The notes below the pieces were generated by a model. That model was given only the letters and a program-made list of their open reading frames with translations, had not been told where the DNA came from and ran no database searches. Below, in pieces: positions 20,902-33,749 of a DNA stretch of 64,000 nucleotides; the stretch's first letter is position 1; each line of letters opens with the position of its first letter. The stretch spans positions 7,657,001 to 7,721,000 of the forward strand of contig NC_084495.1 of NCBI RefSeq assembly GCF_030035675.1. The letters are read 5' to 3'. The position numbers and the translations under genes were made by a program. This DNA comes from Rhineura floridana (lineage: Eukaryota; Chordata; Lepidosauria; Squamata; Rhineuridae).

Positions 20902-21311
20902 TACGGATGGGCAAGAATTTTGATAAAGTCTGCATCTGAATCTATCATATCCGCACTTTCTGAAACAACAGGAGAACCAAACCACAGCCATCCTGTGAAA
21001 TCCGTGCTTATCTGAATATTGCAATGCGGTTCACCAACCAACCAATGTTTACAAAAATGCGTACATTAGGGGAAAGTCTGCATAAAAATGAATGTATGAG
21101 TGAAAATAACAGGCAAAAATGCATTTAATGTTGAGAAATTGCTGGCAAAAATATGTACATTAGGCAAAACCGCCTACAAAAATGTAGAAATTTACAACTA
21201 AAATACTGGAGAATTTTCATGATTTTTTTTAAATCACAGATTGCTGCAGAAATGTGAAGAACTGAATTTAAGATTGGAAAAATGAGAAACTGAGAGAACC
21301 TTTCCATCCCT
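20902..21311 (-). repeat. hAT-type MITE, 'TAGGGATGG' family (copy a)
   Basis: Inverted ends 'tacggatggg' and 'ttccatccct'. The interior is the reverse complement of 45636-46082 ('gaaaaatgagaaactgagag', 'ctgcagaaatgtgaagaact'). Confidence 0.75.
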
Positions 21312-21719
21312 TCTCCAGATCTTTCCACCTCTACTCCAGACAGAGCGGGTCGCCTCTTTTAACAGCCCATCCCTGTGACTGTTCTTAGGCTGCCATAAGC
21401 ACCCCCTCCCATGAGTTCAGTGGGTGGTTCTGTCGTATGTGTGCAGAGAATATCTTCCATCGTTTGCTTGCTTTTATCTAGGGTTGCCAGATATCCCATA
21501 TTTGACAGGAGACTCCGTATTTTGGGGTCCTCTCCGGGTGAGTCAGCTTAATCTCTGGACTCTCACTCTCCAAGTGTGGGGCTGTGTGCAGAACACTGTC
21601 GGAAGCACAGAGGTCAACTCTTCTGGGGGGGGGCATTGCTCAGTGGCCTGCAGAAGTTCTCAGTCGCACCCTCAACAACTGAAGGTTCTCAACCTGTTGG
21701 CATTTGCAATCCATGGGTG

Positions 21720-22260
21720 AAATGCAGAGTCAGACACCAAAGGCTGGGCTGAACTGTGGGCCACTTTATTAATTACAAAATACACCTGCAGAAGGAAGCT
21801 ATTAATGGGGAAAGTAACTATCAGGTTCTGAAGCTGTGTAAAACAGATACAGCTTTGTCGCCTACCCCTTTCCACAGACCCACACCATGAGGGTGAGCAG
21901 GGAGGCCTTCCTACATCATCACCCTCTGGGCCCCAAAGCTCCATGTGGATGAGGCAGGTTGGCCCCAAAGGTGTCTTTATCCTGCCCCCATATCCCATAG
22001 TCCTGAGTGGCATACCTAAGCTCCCACCCATCGCCCTAAAAAGGAGGTTACCTACCCAACCTAAAATGTTCCCTTTCCCACCCAAACCACCAAAGTGACT
22101 GAATTAACCTATTAAACAAAGTGAGGCAACTAAAATGCGACAAACCTGCTGCACAGTATGGAGCAGGCAGAAAAAGTGACTGACCATTGCCAACTGGCAA
22201 ATGGGGAAGGGGGGAAATCCTTACTTTGCCCAGAGCAGTCAAACAAATCACTCTGTGAGC
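21720..22260 (-). mobile_element. Possible DIRS/Ngaro-like or LTR-type element 3' fragment
   Basis: On the minus strand it contains 'ttaataaagtggcccacag' (a poly(A)-type signal) and a GC-rich non-coding end that resembles, by recall, dispersed retroelement 3' ends in lizards. A fossil fragment; the assignment is weak. Confidence 0.3.
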
Positions 22261-22439
22261 TAGGGGGGATGGGCAGGTGCCACTGTGAGAAGCAAAGGAG
22301 GCTGGCCAGTGCTTAAAAGAGGCACTGCTGGCCCCAATCCCTGATGCGCTGTGTCAGAACACTTGTGGCCTGATGCAGAGCATCAGGTGGCCTGCCTCTT
22401 CTACTAGCCGGGTTGCAAAAGGATCCCTTTAGCCTAAAG

Positions 22440-22570
22440 CCCTTCAGGTTGGGTTGCAGAACATGCCCTTCAGCTAAGAAACCCCACCTCTATCAGAGAT
22501 CCTAGAAAGACATTGCTAGTCAGAGTAGGCTAGCTAGATGGATGGACAGTTTGACTCAATATGATATATT
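22440..22570 (+). repeat. tRNA/MIR-like SINE fragment
   Basis: Degenerate: 'cctagaaagacattgctagt' and 'gctagctagatggatgg' followed by 'tttgactcaatatgatat'. Confidence 0.5.
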
Positions 22571-22837
22571 TAATTCAAATTATTCTTATCCCACTTTTTA
22601 CTGAAAGTGGCTTATACCACACACTGACAATGTGCCTGCTAGAACAAAAACCATATTCAGCATCTACCTAGAAACAGGAAAAGAGAGAGCTTATCACATC
22701 TCATCTTATGAGAGAATTCCATAACTAAGGCGCCATCACAGAGAAGGCCCTGTCCATGGTACCCCTCTGTGGAACAATTCCCTCTATTTCCCAGCAAATT
22801 CAGCTGGTGAATGTTAACACGATTCTGTTTATCCTTG

Positions 22838-22979
22838 GTCACAAGTGTGGGGGAACTTTGGCCCTCCAGATGTTGATGAACTACAACTTCCATCATCCCA
22901 GGCCATTGGCCATGCTTGCTAGGGCTGATGGGAGCTGTGATTAAGCAACATCTGGAGGGCCAAACATACCCCACTCCTG
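22838..22979. repeat. hAT-type palindromic MITE
   Basis: Near-complete inverted halves: 'gtgtgggggaactttggccc' and 'gggccaaacatacccc', with 'ctccagatgttgatgaacta' mirrored by 'agcaacatctggagg'. A very common reptile family; a related diverged copy lies at 23200-23350. Confidence 0.75.
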
Positions 22980-23199
22980 CTTTACTCCTGAGATGTGGCC
23001 CTTCCAGCTCACCTCTGATGCTGAAGGTGGACTGGCCTGCAGAGCTTAGCAAGGGAAGGCAAGGGGAAGGGGAGGGTTTAGCTCCTTCTACATGCATAAA
23101 GGCACCAGGCTGCCCCTTTGCATCTAATTTGAGCCTAAGAGGCCTGCAGCATCTCGAAGATGAACAAATTCCATTGGGACATGATGAGTGATTATGGGC

Positions 23200-23350
23200 A
23201 AAAGCTGGCATGGCTAATCGGTCCCCCCCCCCCCGTTACTGTTAACCTCAACTCCTGCTGGCCTCAGCCAGCATGGCCAATTGTCAAGGAAGGTGGAAGC
23301 TGTAGTCCAGCAACATCTAGAGGGCCACAGTTTAGCCAGCCTTGGATGTT
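23200..23350. repeat. hAT-type palindromic MITE, diverged
   Basis: Core 'ggcctcagccagcatggcc' and right half 'tagtccagcaacatctagag'. A C run of eleven lies at about 23223-23233. Confidence 0.6.
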
Positions 23351-23639
23351 TAGCATTGGTCTTCAGCTGCTGGGCTGGGACTCGCTATTGGTTCACAGGC
23401 TGACTTAAGGCAGGTCACACACCAGCAGCACTATCATCAAAACAATGAAGAAGTGGGTCCCCAGATGCATGCTTGAGTTGAAGGTGGATACCAGGTCCCC
23501 AAAGGAGGAAGATTACTGGGTCAGAGAAAGGCCAGGTGATTGGTTGCAATGCATGTAATTTCCTTCCTTGGGTCACTTGAAATCTTTTGAAGAAAGCAGA
23601 AAAACAACCTGCTTAGAAAGTTGCAGGGAAATGTCTTCA

Positions 23640-24098
23640 GTGGTCAAGGAATTTCTGAGTTGGAAGGGAGCTTGGTAGCCATCTAGGCCAGCCCTTGTTC
23701 AATGCAACAATCTTCTAGTTACAGAGTTCTCAGCAGATGGACATATATCTTCTGCTTAAATACTTCCATTGAAAGGTGGCTGAAGTGTTTTAAGATGCTG
23801 TTTTGTTCTTTAGCTTACTTGATGGTTTTAGCTTACCTGGTGGTGTTAATTATATTTTGAATTTTTTAAAAAACCTAGTTTTGAACTTTGACTTTTATTG
23901 ATAATTTTAACGTATGTTTTAATTCTACGTACAGTTAAGTGGTATGCAAATTTTGTAAAATAAATAAATAAATAATAAACTCAGCCTTCCCCAACCTGGT
24001 GCCCTCCAGATGTTTTGGACTACAACTCCCAAGTGTGCTGGCTGGGGCTGATGGGAGATGTAGTCCAGCAACATCTAGAGGGCAGCAGGTGGAAACTG
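23640..24098. repeat. CR1 end (minus), L2-like tail (plus), palindromic MITE
   Basis: 23650-23790 is an old inverted CR1 3' end ('gagttggaagggagcttgg'). 23790-23980 is an L2-like tail ending in (aata)n. 23985-24098 is a palindromic MITE ('cccaacctggtgccctcca' mirrored by 'caacatctagagggcagc'). Confidence 0.6.
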
Positions 24099-24099
24099 G

Positions 24100-25068
24100 C
24101 ATGTGATGACAGGCACCGAATTTTTAGAGCAGTGGTGTTGGTCTGGAAACATCTTCATTGCATCAAAATATGGTGTATATACAAAAGAGGGTTGGCCACA
24201 AGCCCCCCCAAGGCAATTTCCTAGTCCAAATAATAGTTTTCCTCTCCAGGATTAAGCTCGGAGGTGGGTGGCAGGGAAATGATCCTACACATTTGCAACA
24301 GAAACCAACTGTGGGCAGCACTGATTGCCTGGCGCCCTTGACATCACCATGCAACCTCCTGCCCAAAACACACAGCGATTTTGTATGCGGGGGTAAAGGT
24401 GTTCCTTTATTTAATTAATAAAATGGTCAATGAATAGAGAAATGGCTAAATATATACATGCAAAGCTTGGGGGGGAATAATGGAAAAAGCAAGCAGCACA
24501 CATCTGAAACATTGGGGCAGGCCAAGACTAGAGGCTGAATTAGAAATTGATCCACGGTCATTGTCATTGCAAAGCCAAGGAGCAGCAGGGCTGCCATTGC
24601 TGCTGAAGGGCTTGCTTTAAGTCCATTTTAAAAAACAACATCTGCCTTCGCACTTAGTTGTTAAAGTTCTTTTTGGTTGTGTTTATCCCTTATCAAGAGA
24701 AACCATACGTGTACAACTGAAATATTTCCCCCTCTCTATTTCCAAGGAGAACACAATGAGTAATTGCTATAGCAACAAGCAATCTGCTTCTGTTTGGCAA
24801 GTGACTCATCAAACACGACCACATTGACACAACAGGAGTGATGGTGACATGTCGCTCTGACAAAGCGGCTGACCTTTGGGTTTCTCTGACTTGGTCCAGC
24901 TTGGGGTGCGCAAGATGGCCTCACTCCTTTGCTCAATAAGAGTACAGGAATGCCGACAACATTATTGGGAAACCTAAAGGTTTCAAAAATCACAACAGCT
25001 ATATCTAGGGCCAGCTCACAATGTCTTACCGAACCGACAGATTTCGGTAAGGTTTTTAATTTACCTAT
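24100..25068. other. No gene recognised
   Basis: Largely repeat-free by eye. A 12-bp palindrome TTGCTATAGCAA at 24764-24775 resembles an RFX X-box, near a GTGACTCAT AP-1-like word (about 24801). Confidence 0.35.
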
Positions 25069-25069
25069 T

Positions 25070-25198
25070 AAGTGAGCCTTCCCCAACCTGGTGCCCTCCA
25101 GATGTTTTAGATTACAACTGTCATCTGTGTGCACAGCTGGGGCTGATGAAATTCATAGTCCAAAACATTTGGGGAGCACTAGGTTGGTGAAGGCTGCA
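25070..25198. repeat. hAT-type palindromic MITE
   Basis: Ends 'gagccttccccaacctggtg' and 'gcactaggttggtgaaggc' are inverted copies of each other. Confidence 0.75.
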
Positions 25199-25309
25199 TT
25201 AAGCAAATGTATATACAACTTAACATGTTAACCTTCACTGTTAATGTGCAGACAATTCTTGAAGACTTTTTTTTATGCTGGCAGGCCTATTCAGTTGTTT
25301 GATTTCCTT

Positions 25310-25416
<107 letters not shown>

Positions 25417-26489
25417 GCACCACCTTGAGTGCGTGGTATGTAAATACTTAAATAAATAAACAAATAAATCACACAGTACATACAACCCCCCCCCCCATCA
25501 AAGTGGTGTGGAACAACAAAAATCATTTAAAAATCAGAATAAAATGAATCACATTTATCAGGCAAAGACTATGTGAACAAAAAAGTCTTAAGCAAGTGCC
25601 TGACCCTTAATACTTGTCTAATAGCTGTACTGGTGCAGTCATGACTTTTATGTAGGCCCAGGAAATGTGTTAGCTTCTTGTCAATGAAGGGATGCTTCCA
25701 GATTTATCCAGGTTTATTATGGGATGGGTGCTCTTTATGCATGCAATTTTTTTGTCGTGACATCGCTGGCATCAAAATACCAGCCTACATACCAATTCAT
25801 CTTTTCTCCTCATTTAATCTGGATTTACTCTTTTTCTGGGGGAAATCTGATAAATAATAAGAAAAAGCCTGTTGCCAATGTCCCATCTGTGATTTCTCAG
25901 TGACACATTTGCAAACTAAGCCTTTGCTTGGAAGCACCCTGGATGTCTGTGTAAACTATAGGGCAGGGCTATTTGCCAAAGCAGTTGACATTTTGGGGGT
26001 TTCTTTGCTGCTTTGGAAAACAGCACTGTTCTGTATGTCATAACAACATCTAAATTAGAGCTAACAATTTTTCCTGACTCCTGGAAAAAAAGTCAACTAA
26101 TGAAAATGTCTCAGAATAACAATACTATTATCCATTGGTTTTCTGTATAAGAAAGAACTTCTAGCACTATAAACGTATGTTGTTGAAAGACATTACTGCT
26201 CCTTCTATTGGAGGTTCAACAGTATAACTATAGTGATATTTTCCGGAATATTCATGAATGGATTTAAAAACAGCCTTTTTTCAAAGATTTGTACTTAGGG
26301 TTGATGCAAAAAATAAAGTGAACTGAGCAACATCATGTTTTGAGAATGTGGGTTGGTTGTAGAACTGAAACAAGCATTCGCATAAATATCTGGCCTTGCT
26401 ACTCAAATTCTAAATGTACATTCTGAATGAATTAGTACATTCAATATGTTCCCCCCCCTTTTAAAACATGAAATGTGAGAGCTTTGACA

Positions 26490-27166
26490 AGGTATTGTTA
26501 TTGGAATTGTCGTTGATCACAAGCTGAATATGAGCCAACAGTGTGATGTGGCTGCAAAAAAGGCAAATGCTATATTAGGCTGCATTAATAGAAGTATAAT
26601 TTCCAAATTGCATGAAGTACTAGTTCCCCTCTAGTCAGCACTGGTTAGACCTCATCTTGAATACTGCGTCCAGTTCTGGTCTCCGCACTTCAAGAAGGAT
26701 GCAGACAAACTGGTACGGGTTCAGAGGAGGGCACAAAAGATGATCAGTGGACTGGAAACAAAGCCCCATGAGGAGAGACTGAAAGAACTGGGCATGTTTA
26801 GCCTGGAGAAGAGAAGACTGAGGGGAGATATGATAGCACTCTTCAAGTACATGAAAGGTTGTCACATAGAGGAGGGCCAGGATCTCTTCTTGATCATCCC
26901 AGAGTGCAGGACATGGAATAATGGGCTCAAGTTGCAGGAAGCCAGATTTCGACTGGACATCAGGAAAAACTTCCTAACTGTTAGAGCCATAGACAATGGA
27001 ACCAATTACCTAGAGATGTAGTGGGCTCTCCGACACTGGAGGCATTCAAGAGGCAGCTGGACAGCCATCAGGAATGGTTTGATTTGGATTCCTGCATTGA
27101 GCAGGGGGTTGGACTTGATGGCCTTGTAGGCCCCTTCCAACTCTATTATTCTATGATTCTATGAAT
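26490..27166 (+). repeat. CR1 LINE, 3' portion
   Basis: It covers the end of ORF2 (frame 26740-27021: [46 protein letters not shown]) and the 3' UTR with the terminal 'attctatgattctatga'. It is 5' truncated. It closely resembles the inverted copy at 43401-45600. Confidence 0.93.
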
Positions 27167-27179
27167 CTGCCAGAGTACG

Positions 27180-27715
27180 TTTTTCCCAGGTTCTCATTTT
27201 TCCAATCATCAGTTTGCTACATTTCTGCATCAGTTTGAGGTTTTTTTTTAAGTCCTCATGAAAATTTGTCAGCATTTTAATGCATATTTTTCTATTATTA
27301 TTTGTTTATTAAATCTATTATTATTGTTTGTTTATATCTATATATCTATTGTCTATATCTTGCCTTTCCTGCCAATGGACTCCAGGATAGCAAACAAGAA
27401 AATAGCAAAAACAATACTTTTTTAAATAAAAAAAATATGTAACTTTCCATCATCTACACATTTTTTGAGCATTAATCATTTTTCTATGTTATTTTCACTA
27501 TGCAAAGCATGCATTTGACACACTCTAATATATGCATTTTGTACACCTTCTTGGTTGCAAAATTGCACTGCAAATTCAGAGGAATGCAAATTTCAAAGGA
27601 TATCTGTACTTCACTTCACATATTGTTTGCTGAAGTGTGCAGATTAGGTAGGTTTGTATTAAAATGTGAACTGCCTAAATTTCTCTCCTTTTCCTACTTT
27701 GAATCCATTGGCGCT
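27180..27715 (+). repeat. hAT-type MITE, 'TAGGGATGG' family (copy b)
   Basis: 'gttctcatttttccaatcat' through 'ttgaatccattgg' follows the family consensus seen at 45636-46082, interrupted at about 27290-27425 by AT-rich sequence. Confidence 0.65.
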
Positions 27716-27719
27716 TGAT

Positions 27720-29060
27720 TATTGTTTTGGTAGAATCAAGCACAAACAGTATCTTTATAGGTCAAATTCTGCCAAATGCTAAATATTAGGAAATGTCAAG
27801 TAATCAGCTTTAAATGTTGAACTCAAACACTTTATTTATTTAGAATATTTATAGACCAGGTTTCAGCAGTGCTTTCAGAGTGGCATAAAATGAAAGAATA
27901 AAAATCACATTTAAAAAACAAAAATCCAAACTCGGTGTTAGATGTGCAATCCCTTTATAAGGCCAAAGAAATATCACAAGGTAGTGTGTAAGCTTTCAGG
28001 TTCTGCTGAACTCCTCGTCAGGCTAGGGTGGGGAGGTTGGCTATCGCTGAAGCTGTGGAGTCTGCATCTGGTCACAGTGTAAATATAGTGTGGGAAAGGA
28101 GGATACACACAGTCAAATGAGGCTATGCAGGTAGCCCCAAGGCCTCCTGGGAAAAAGAAACATAATAATGGCTAATTTCCCCATCTTGGAAAACACAAGA
28201 CCCAGGTCTGTCCCAATCCTTAAACAAAACATACAGGTTCCTTAGTAGGTGGAAAACTGGAACCAAGTGAAACTAGGCTGTTAGCAAAGGTAGAAATTTC
28301 CATTTCAACAGGCCTGTCTATTTCAGTAGGCACTTTTAACAGTTTTCTGTTTTTATGGTTAATTTTAATCGATCTTATCCATTGTTTGATTGTTAATTCT
28401 TATGTGTATTGCTTAAAATGTATGTAAGCTGTACACAAATAGCTTACATAAATAGATTTTAGGCACTGAGCAGGGCAAAAAGTCAACAAAAGCAAAACTG
28501 GATAGCTTTACCTAGCAGCCAGAGGGAAAGTTCCTTCAGAGAATAAAGTTCCATGTTCACGGTGTAAAATCCTCTTCCTCCTGCTTAGGACTCCCCTAGT
28601 CAACCTAAAACCACAGACTCAGCCAATTAAAAGGCCTGGACAATTAAAAAGATTTTTACTTGGTACCAACAAGAAAAAAAATTGATTTTAAAAAATAGCA
28701 AATTGCTGCAGAAACATGCAGAACTGAATTTAAGAAGGGAAAAATGAGAAACAGAGAAAATTGAAATTGTCAGGCCCTGTCATCGCTTGCCTGGAATGAG
28801 CTTCAGTTTATTGGCCTGCATCCAGCCCCTTCCTGATCACGGATGACAGTTCAAACTTCCACAGCTTCATCTAAGTTTGATGAAAAAGATAAATAAATAT
28901 GCTGCTAGGATATGAAATAATGTGAAACACCCAGCAAATACTGAGAGTAATAAGAGAGTAAATGGAGACTAGTCACCATTCAAACTCAAAGGGAAGAATT
29001 TTAGAAGCAGTTTTTGTTTTTGTTTCCTTTCAATGTTTGTCAGTGTGGCGATGTTTTCTA
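27720..29060. other. Non-genic stretch with old repeat pieces
   Basis: 28300-28460 looks like an L2-like tail ('gtaagctgtacacaaatagc'). 28665-28775 is an inverted fragment of the 'TAGGGATGG' hAT family ('ctgcagaaacatgcagaact'). The remainder is unassigned. Confidence 0.45.
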
Positions 29061-29062
29061 TG

Positions 29063-29568
29063 TTGTTGTTGTTGTTGTTGTTATGTGCCGTTAAGTCGAT
29101 TATGACTTATGGCGACCCTATGAATCAGTGACCTCTAACAGCATCTGTCATGAACCACCCTGTTCAGATCTTGTAAGTTCAAGTCTGTGGCTTCCTTTAT
29201 GGAATCAATCCATCTCTTGTTTGGCCTTCCACTTTTTCTACTCCCTTTTGTTTTTCCCAGCATTATTGTCTTTTCAAGTGAACCATGTCTTCTCATTATG
29301 TGTCCAAAGTATGATAACCTCAGTTCATCATTTTAGCTTCTAGTGACAGTTCTGGTTTAATTTGTTCTAACACCTAATTATTTGTCTTTTTCGCAGTCCA
29401 TGGTATGCACAATGCTCTCCTCCAGCACCACATTTCAAATGAGTTGATTTTTCTCTTATCTGCTTTTTTCACTGTCCAACTTTCACATCCGTACATAGAG
29501 ATCGGGAATACCATGGTCTGAATGATCCTAATTTTGGTGTTCAGTGATACATCATTGCATTTTCTATG
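29063..29568 (-). repeat. BovB (RTE) LINE 3' portion
   Basis: Inverted: it starts with (gtt)n and 'gtgccgttaagtcgattatg', the BovB 3' end, then runs back through the C-terminal ORF2 block (antisense of WCWRR and YGC motifs) to 'ttcagtgatacatcattgca'. 5' truncated. Confidence 0.88.
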
Positions 29569-30529
29569 ATATAAGGCTTATTTGCAAATATATACAACAG
29601 GCTGAGTATAAGATGAGAGGTTCATAGCATAACACTCCAACAGATCCAGCTCTTGCAACAAGCTTCAGGGAGTGGGACAGAGAACTCCGTAGTGCCATAG
29701 TACTGGATTCTCACAGAGGGCAAATCAGGCCTCTGTGTCTTCCCAGCTGCACCTCCATGACTGACTAGCTATTGTTCTCCTTCAAGTATACCTTGCTTAT
29801 ACCACCTCCAGCCATGCAAGGAGAAAGGGAAGACATGTCCCCTTCTGTTTACCTTCCAGAAGTGTCTCTTGCTATATAGTTTCATTGGCAACACTTTGGC
29901 CAATGCTTACATAACAAAGGAGGTACTTAGCAGATCTGACTAGGTGATTTAACCAAGAAGCTGGTTTTATCTCTTTTGCAGTCCTTTTCTCACAGCTACA
30001 AAAATCACAGGTTTGGAGGGGATGCTGCGCTTTAAATTTATGGTGTGTACATATATGAATAGCAATCTCAGCCCAATATACAAATAGCAATCTCAATTCT
30101 CCAAGTGCCAGTGGTTGTGCAGCCAAAACAGCACCAACCATACACAAAGCAGAGACACCAGCAGACTCAAGGGAAGCCAAAGGTTTGCTGAAGTTCAAGA
30201 GATTTTTTTGGGGGGGGAGGGGGATCAGGTCAGTGAGGACTGAGCATGCTCAGTGGCCACAGAATGTTAACTGTCTGTTAGAGAGATGGGGTGGGAAACT
30301 AAGTAGGAAGATAATATAATGGAGTATTGCGGAGAAGAGTATGGCTGACTAACTGGATCAATGAACAGCAGCAGTCCCCACACTGCAACTTTATGTTTCA
30401 GGCCCCACTTGTTTCCTCTATTCCTGATGTTCAGGCAGTGAGTGTCATTATTTATGTCACCAAAATGGTACCTCACACACATAAGAGGGAGGTAACTGGT
30501 GGCTAGGGGAACCCCTGAGGTTTGCAGAA

Positions 30530-30530
<1 letters not shown>

Positions 30531-30565
<35 letters not shown>

Positions 30566-30567
30566 CT
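30531..30567. repeat. (TA)n microsatellite
   Basis: About 17 TA units; its last bases form part of the target duplication of the adjacent MITE. Confidence 0.95.
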
Positions 30568-30683
30568 CAGAGCTTGGAAAAGTTACTTTTTTGAACTACA
30601 ACTCAAATCAGTCCAATCCAGTAGCCATGCTGGCTGGGGCTGATGGGAGTTGTAATTCAAAAAAGTAACTTTTCCAAGCTCTG
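30568..30683. mobile_element. hAT MITE, 116 bp, with perfect 8-bp target duplication
   Basis: Terminal inverted repeats start CAGAGCTTGGAAAAG and extend for over 30 bases. The flanks are identical 8-mers, ATATAGCT at 30560-30567 and 30684-30691, diagnostic of hAT-type integration. Near-perfect arms suggest a fairly young insertion. Confidence 0.93.
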
Positions 30684-30852
30684 ATATAGCTTTAGGGAAA
30701 AAAGCCTCATGGGTAGAACCCACAAAAAGAGCTCAATGAGAACTGAGCATGCTCAGTGGCCACAGAATGCTGGCTGATTAATAGGGGGAGGGAGAATGGA
30801 ATGGAGAGGCTGGATCCTGAACAGCAGCACTTCAGACTGCAACACTCTGTTG

Positions 30853-31297
30853 TAGGAAGGAGTGGACAAATCTGTCAGTTTTTGTCTCTTGGTTTCTCAT
30901 TTTTCCAGTCTTAAATTCAGTCCTCCACATTATGGCAGCAATTTGCAATTTTTATTTATTTATTTATTTAATTTTTACATCCTTATGAAAATTCTTCAGT
31001 ATTTCAGTATGAATTTCCCCTAAAGAACACATTTTGTATGCAGTTTTGATAAATATGCACGCTTTTGCAAGCAAGTTTCCCTAATACAATGCATTTTCTG
31101 TGTTATTTTCACTAATCTATTAATTTATGTGCACTGTATGCCTTTCTGTGCTTGGCTGGAGAACTGCATTGCAAACTTTGGAAAAGTGTAAAGTTCAAAG
31201 ACTAGCTGTGTGTCAGTTTGCATTTTGTTTCAGAAAGCACAAATTTGGCAAGTTTGCCTTTAAATGTTAATGGAATTCAATTTCTCCTCCATTCCTA
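30853..31297 (+). repeat. hAT-type MITE, 'TAGGGATGG' family (copy c)
   Basis: Starts 'taggaaggagtgg' and ends 'ctccattccta'. The interior matches 45636-46082. No clear target duplication remains. Confidence 0.75.
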
Positions 31298-31684
31298 GTT
31301 ATAAGTCAGACTTGTAATATCAAAATGATCACTGAGATGAATGGATATCTGTTGGCAGGTGAAGGATGCTACTTCTGGTGGTTCTGAAAAATAATTGTCA
31401 CCGCATTTCCTTGGTTTGCACTGTCTCACAAGGACATTTTTTTCCAGCCTTGGTGCAGAGGTATCTGCGGTGTTAAGTGGTTTCTTTGCAGTTTGCTGGA
31501 GATGCCCGAGCGCACTGCAGCGTGAATCACACGAATGTAACATGATGTCTCAAGAACAAATTCTGTTTGTAAACATCTGTGCCAAAAGATTTGCCTTTCC
31601 TAATGTTATTTAGTACCATTGAAAAATTTAGATTTAGATTTCCCAGTTTAGATTTCCACATAGTGTCAAGCATTTTCAGTTAGG

Positions 31685-31990
31685 CAGATTACACACACAC
31701 ACACACACACAACAAAGCTTTCAGTACTGGGGACAAGGTAGTAGTACCCTGTGGCACTCCATTGTGTAAACACCTGGGGACGAAAGAACACTCTCCCAAT
31801 ACTACTTTCTGGGCACAGCCTTGCAGATATGAACAGAGCCACTGCAACACAGCACCACCAATGCCCATCCTGCAGAGCTGGTCCAGAAGGATACCATGGT
31901 CAATGGTATTGAAAGCCACAGATAGACTGAGCAGGAGGAGTTGCTTCCTAGTAGCCCTCAGTGCCCCGGTCAGTGACAGAGTGTGCTTCC
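31685..31990 (-). repeat. L2 LINE RT fragment
   Basis: On the minus strand 31689-31919 reads FNTIDHGILLDQL, GIGGAVLQWLCSYLQG and NGVPQGTT, the central RT motifs of vertebrate L2. It ends in a (CA)n run at about 31691-31711. Confidence 0.8.
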
Positions 31991-32013
31991 CTTTGGTTCT
32001 ATCATCCTAGGGC

Positions 32014-32100
32014 AGGTGTGGCCCTCCAGATGTTGCTGAACTACAGCTCCCATCAGCCCCAGCAAGCATGGCCATCTAGAGGGCCAGAGGTTCCCCGTGC
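32014..32100. repeat. hAT-type palindromic MITE
   Basis: 'gtgtggccctccagatgttg' and 'tagagggccagaggttcccc' are inverted halves around 'catcagccccagcaagcat'. Confidence 0.75.
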
Positions 32101-32292
32101 CTGTCCTAGGATATGATGGCACATGGCCCATCAGATGTGGCTATGTGATGAAGTGGTTGAGGGCAAAGGAAGGTAATGAAGAGTGGAGACATTTTTTTTT
32201 TACGAGGTATGCCAAGAATAACAGAAAATGGGAGGTGTTTTTTTCGCTTTTGTGGAAATGTGTTTTAGGCGAGCTCCAGTTTCTATGCTTCC

Positions 32293-32662
32293 TCAGGGCA
32301 GTGGATCCCCAACTTTTTTCCCCCGTGGATCACTTGAAAATTGCTGAGGGTCGTGGTAACAATTCCAATGCACTGTGCTAGGAACTGTATGATTCTGAAC
32401 TGTATTTTTATTGCTTCTGTTGTTTCTTCTGTTGCATTATGAGTTGCATTCCACAGAATTCAAGTTGTTAATACAATAAAACACAATGCAAGGGGGGGGC
32501 AAAAGGAAAACATGATTTTTTAATGGTATTTTTATTATTTAATAAAAATACAGTTAGAAATTCATATGAATATGAAATGCAGACATGCCACGGACCGCCT
32601 GGATGAAGTTTGCAGACCACCATTGGTCTGCGGACCACAGCTTGGGACCCCCTGCTCTAAGG
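32293..32662. repeat. hAT-type non-autonomous DNA element
   Basis: Inverted ends 'gcagtggatccccaactttt' and 'agcttgggaccccctgct'. The AT-rich interior shares 'acaataaaacacaatgcaag' with 37350-38225 ('ataataaaatacaacacata'), suggesting one family. Confidence 0.6.
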
Positions 32663-33346
32663 CCTGGCTTGCAACAGATACACCTGAGCCACTTTTTGCT
32701 CTTCAGCTGTGTCATCTTTCTTCCACTTCAGCATCTCTCTTCTGGATCAATTCCCAAGTTCCTCCAATGTAGAGAAAATCCCTTTCCTCTCATCATCTTC
32801 CTCCTCCTCCTCTTCAAACCTTACAGCAACTGCTTGTCAGCAACAGATTGGAAGCCCATCTGCTGAGGAATCAGAATTAAAAGGACACTCCGAATAGTCG
32901 GTTCCCTCTTGCTTTCTGTTTCAATCAGCAGTTTGCAGCCACATTAATTTTAGCAACGGAATGCATCACATGTGCATGGAGTAGCTAACTGATTAGCTAG
33001 TTGCCAGAACTGATGGACACAAGTCTTCAGGACCAAATACGCTTAAGGGAACAGATTTCAGCATGCATACACTCAGCACAAGAGTTTTGGTAGGACAGGC
33101 CTGGCAAATGTGTAGGTTAAACATAGTAATGAGGAACCCAATGGAGGACACAGGATGAGAGAACAAAATGGCTTACCCTGTCTGGAACAGAGCGGGCAAG
33201 AAAGTGGACAAACGTTTGTCAGTGAAGAGAAGATTAAAAAAAAATCTAGGGAGCCCATCAGAAAGGGGTGCTCCACTTGGATGGACAGCAAGAATGATGG
33301 TCTGACAGAGGAAGGTGATTTAGACAAGATTAGATCTTCTTACTAC

Positions 33347-33749
33347 TTGGGATGGAAAGATATGTCAGTTTTGGTTATCTTAGGTTCTCATCTTTCCAAT
33401 CTTAAAATCAATTATCCACATTTCTGTAGCAATCTCCATCTGTTTTTTAAAAAATCTCCATGAAAACTCTTCAGCATTTGAACGCAAAAGGTTCTCCTAA
33501 TAACCACATTTTTGCAAGCTATTTCTTCTAATGCATTTTTGTATGTTATTTTCACTAATATATTCATTTTTATGCACACTTTCCCCAACGTATGCATTTT
33601 TGTAAACATGCTTTGGCTGGAGAACTGCATCCCAAAATTAGGATAAGTGCAAATTTCAAAGGATGGTTGTGTTTCATATTTTTTCGGAAACTGTGGATTT
33701 GACAGATTTGCCTTTAACTGCAAACTGAATCAATTTTCCCCCATCCCTA
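33347..33749 (+). repeat. hAT-type MITE, 'TAGGGATGG' family (copy d)
   Basis: Starts 'ttgggatggaaag' and ends 'ccccatcccta'. The flanking 8-mers (cttactac, atcaccac) agree at five of eight sites, consistent with an eroded hAT target duplication. Confidence 0.78.

Noticed and set aside
22657-23211. 184-codon minus-strand ORF
   Set aside because: It crosses a palindromic MITE and carries no recognisable family features.
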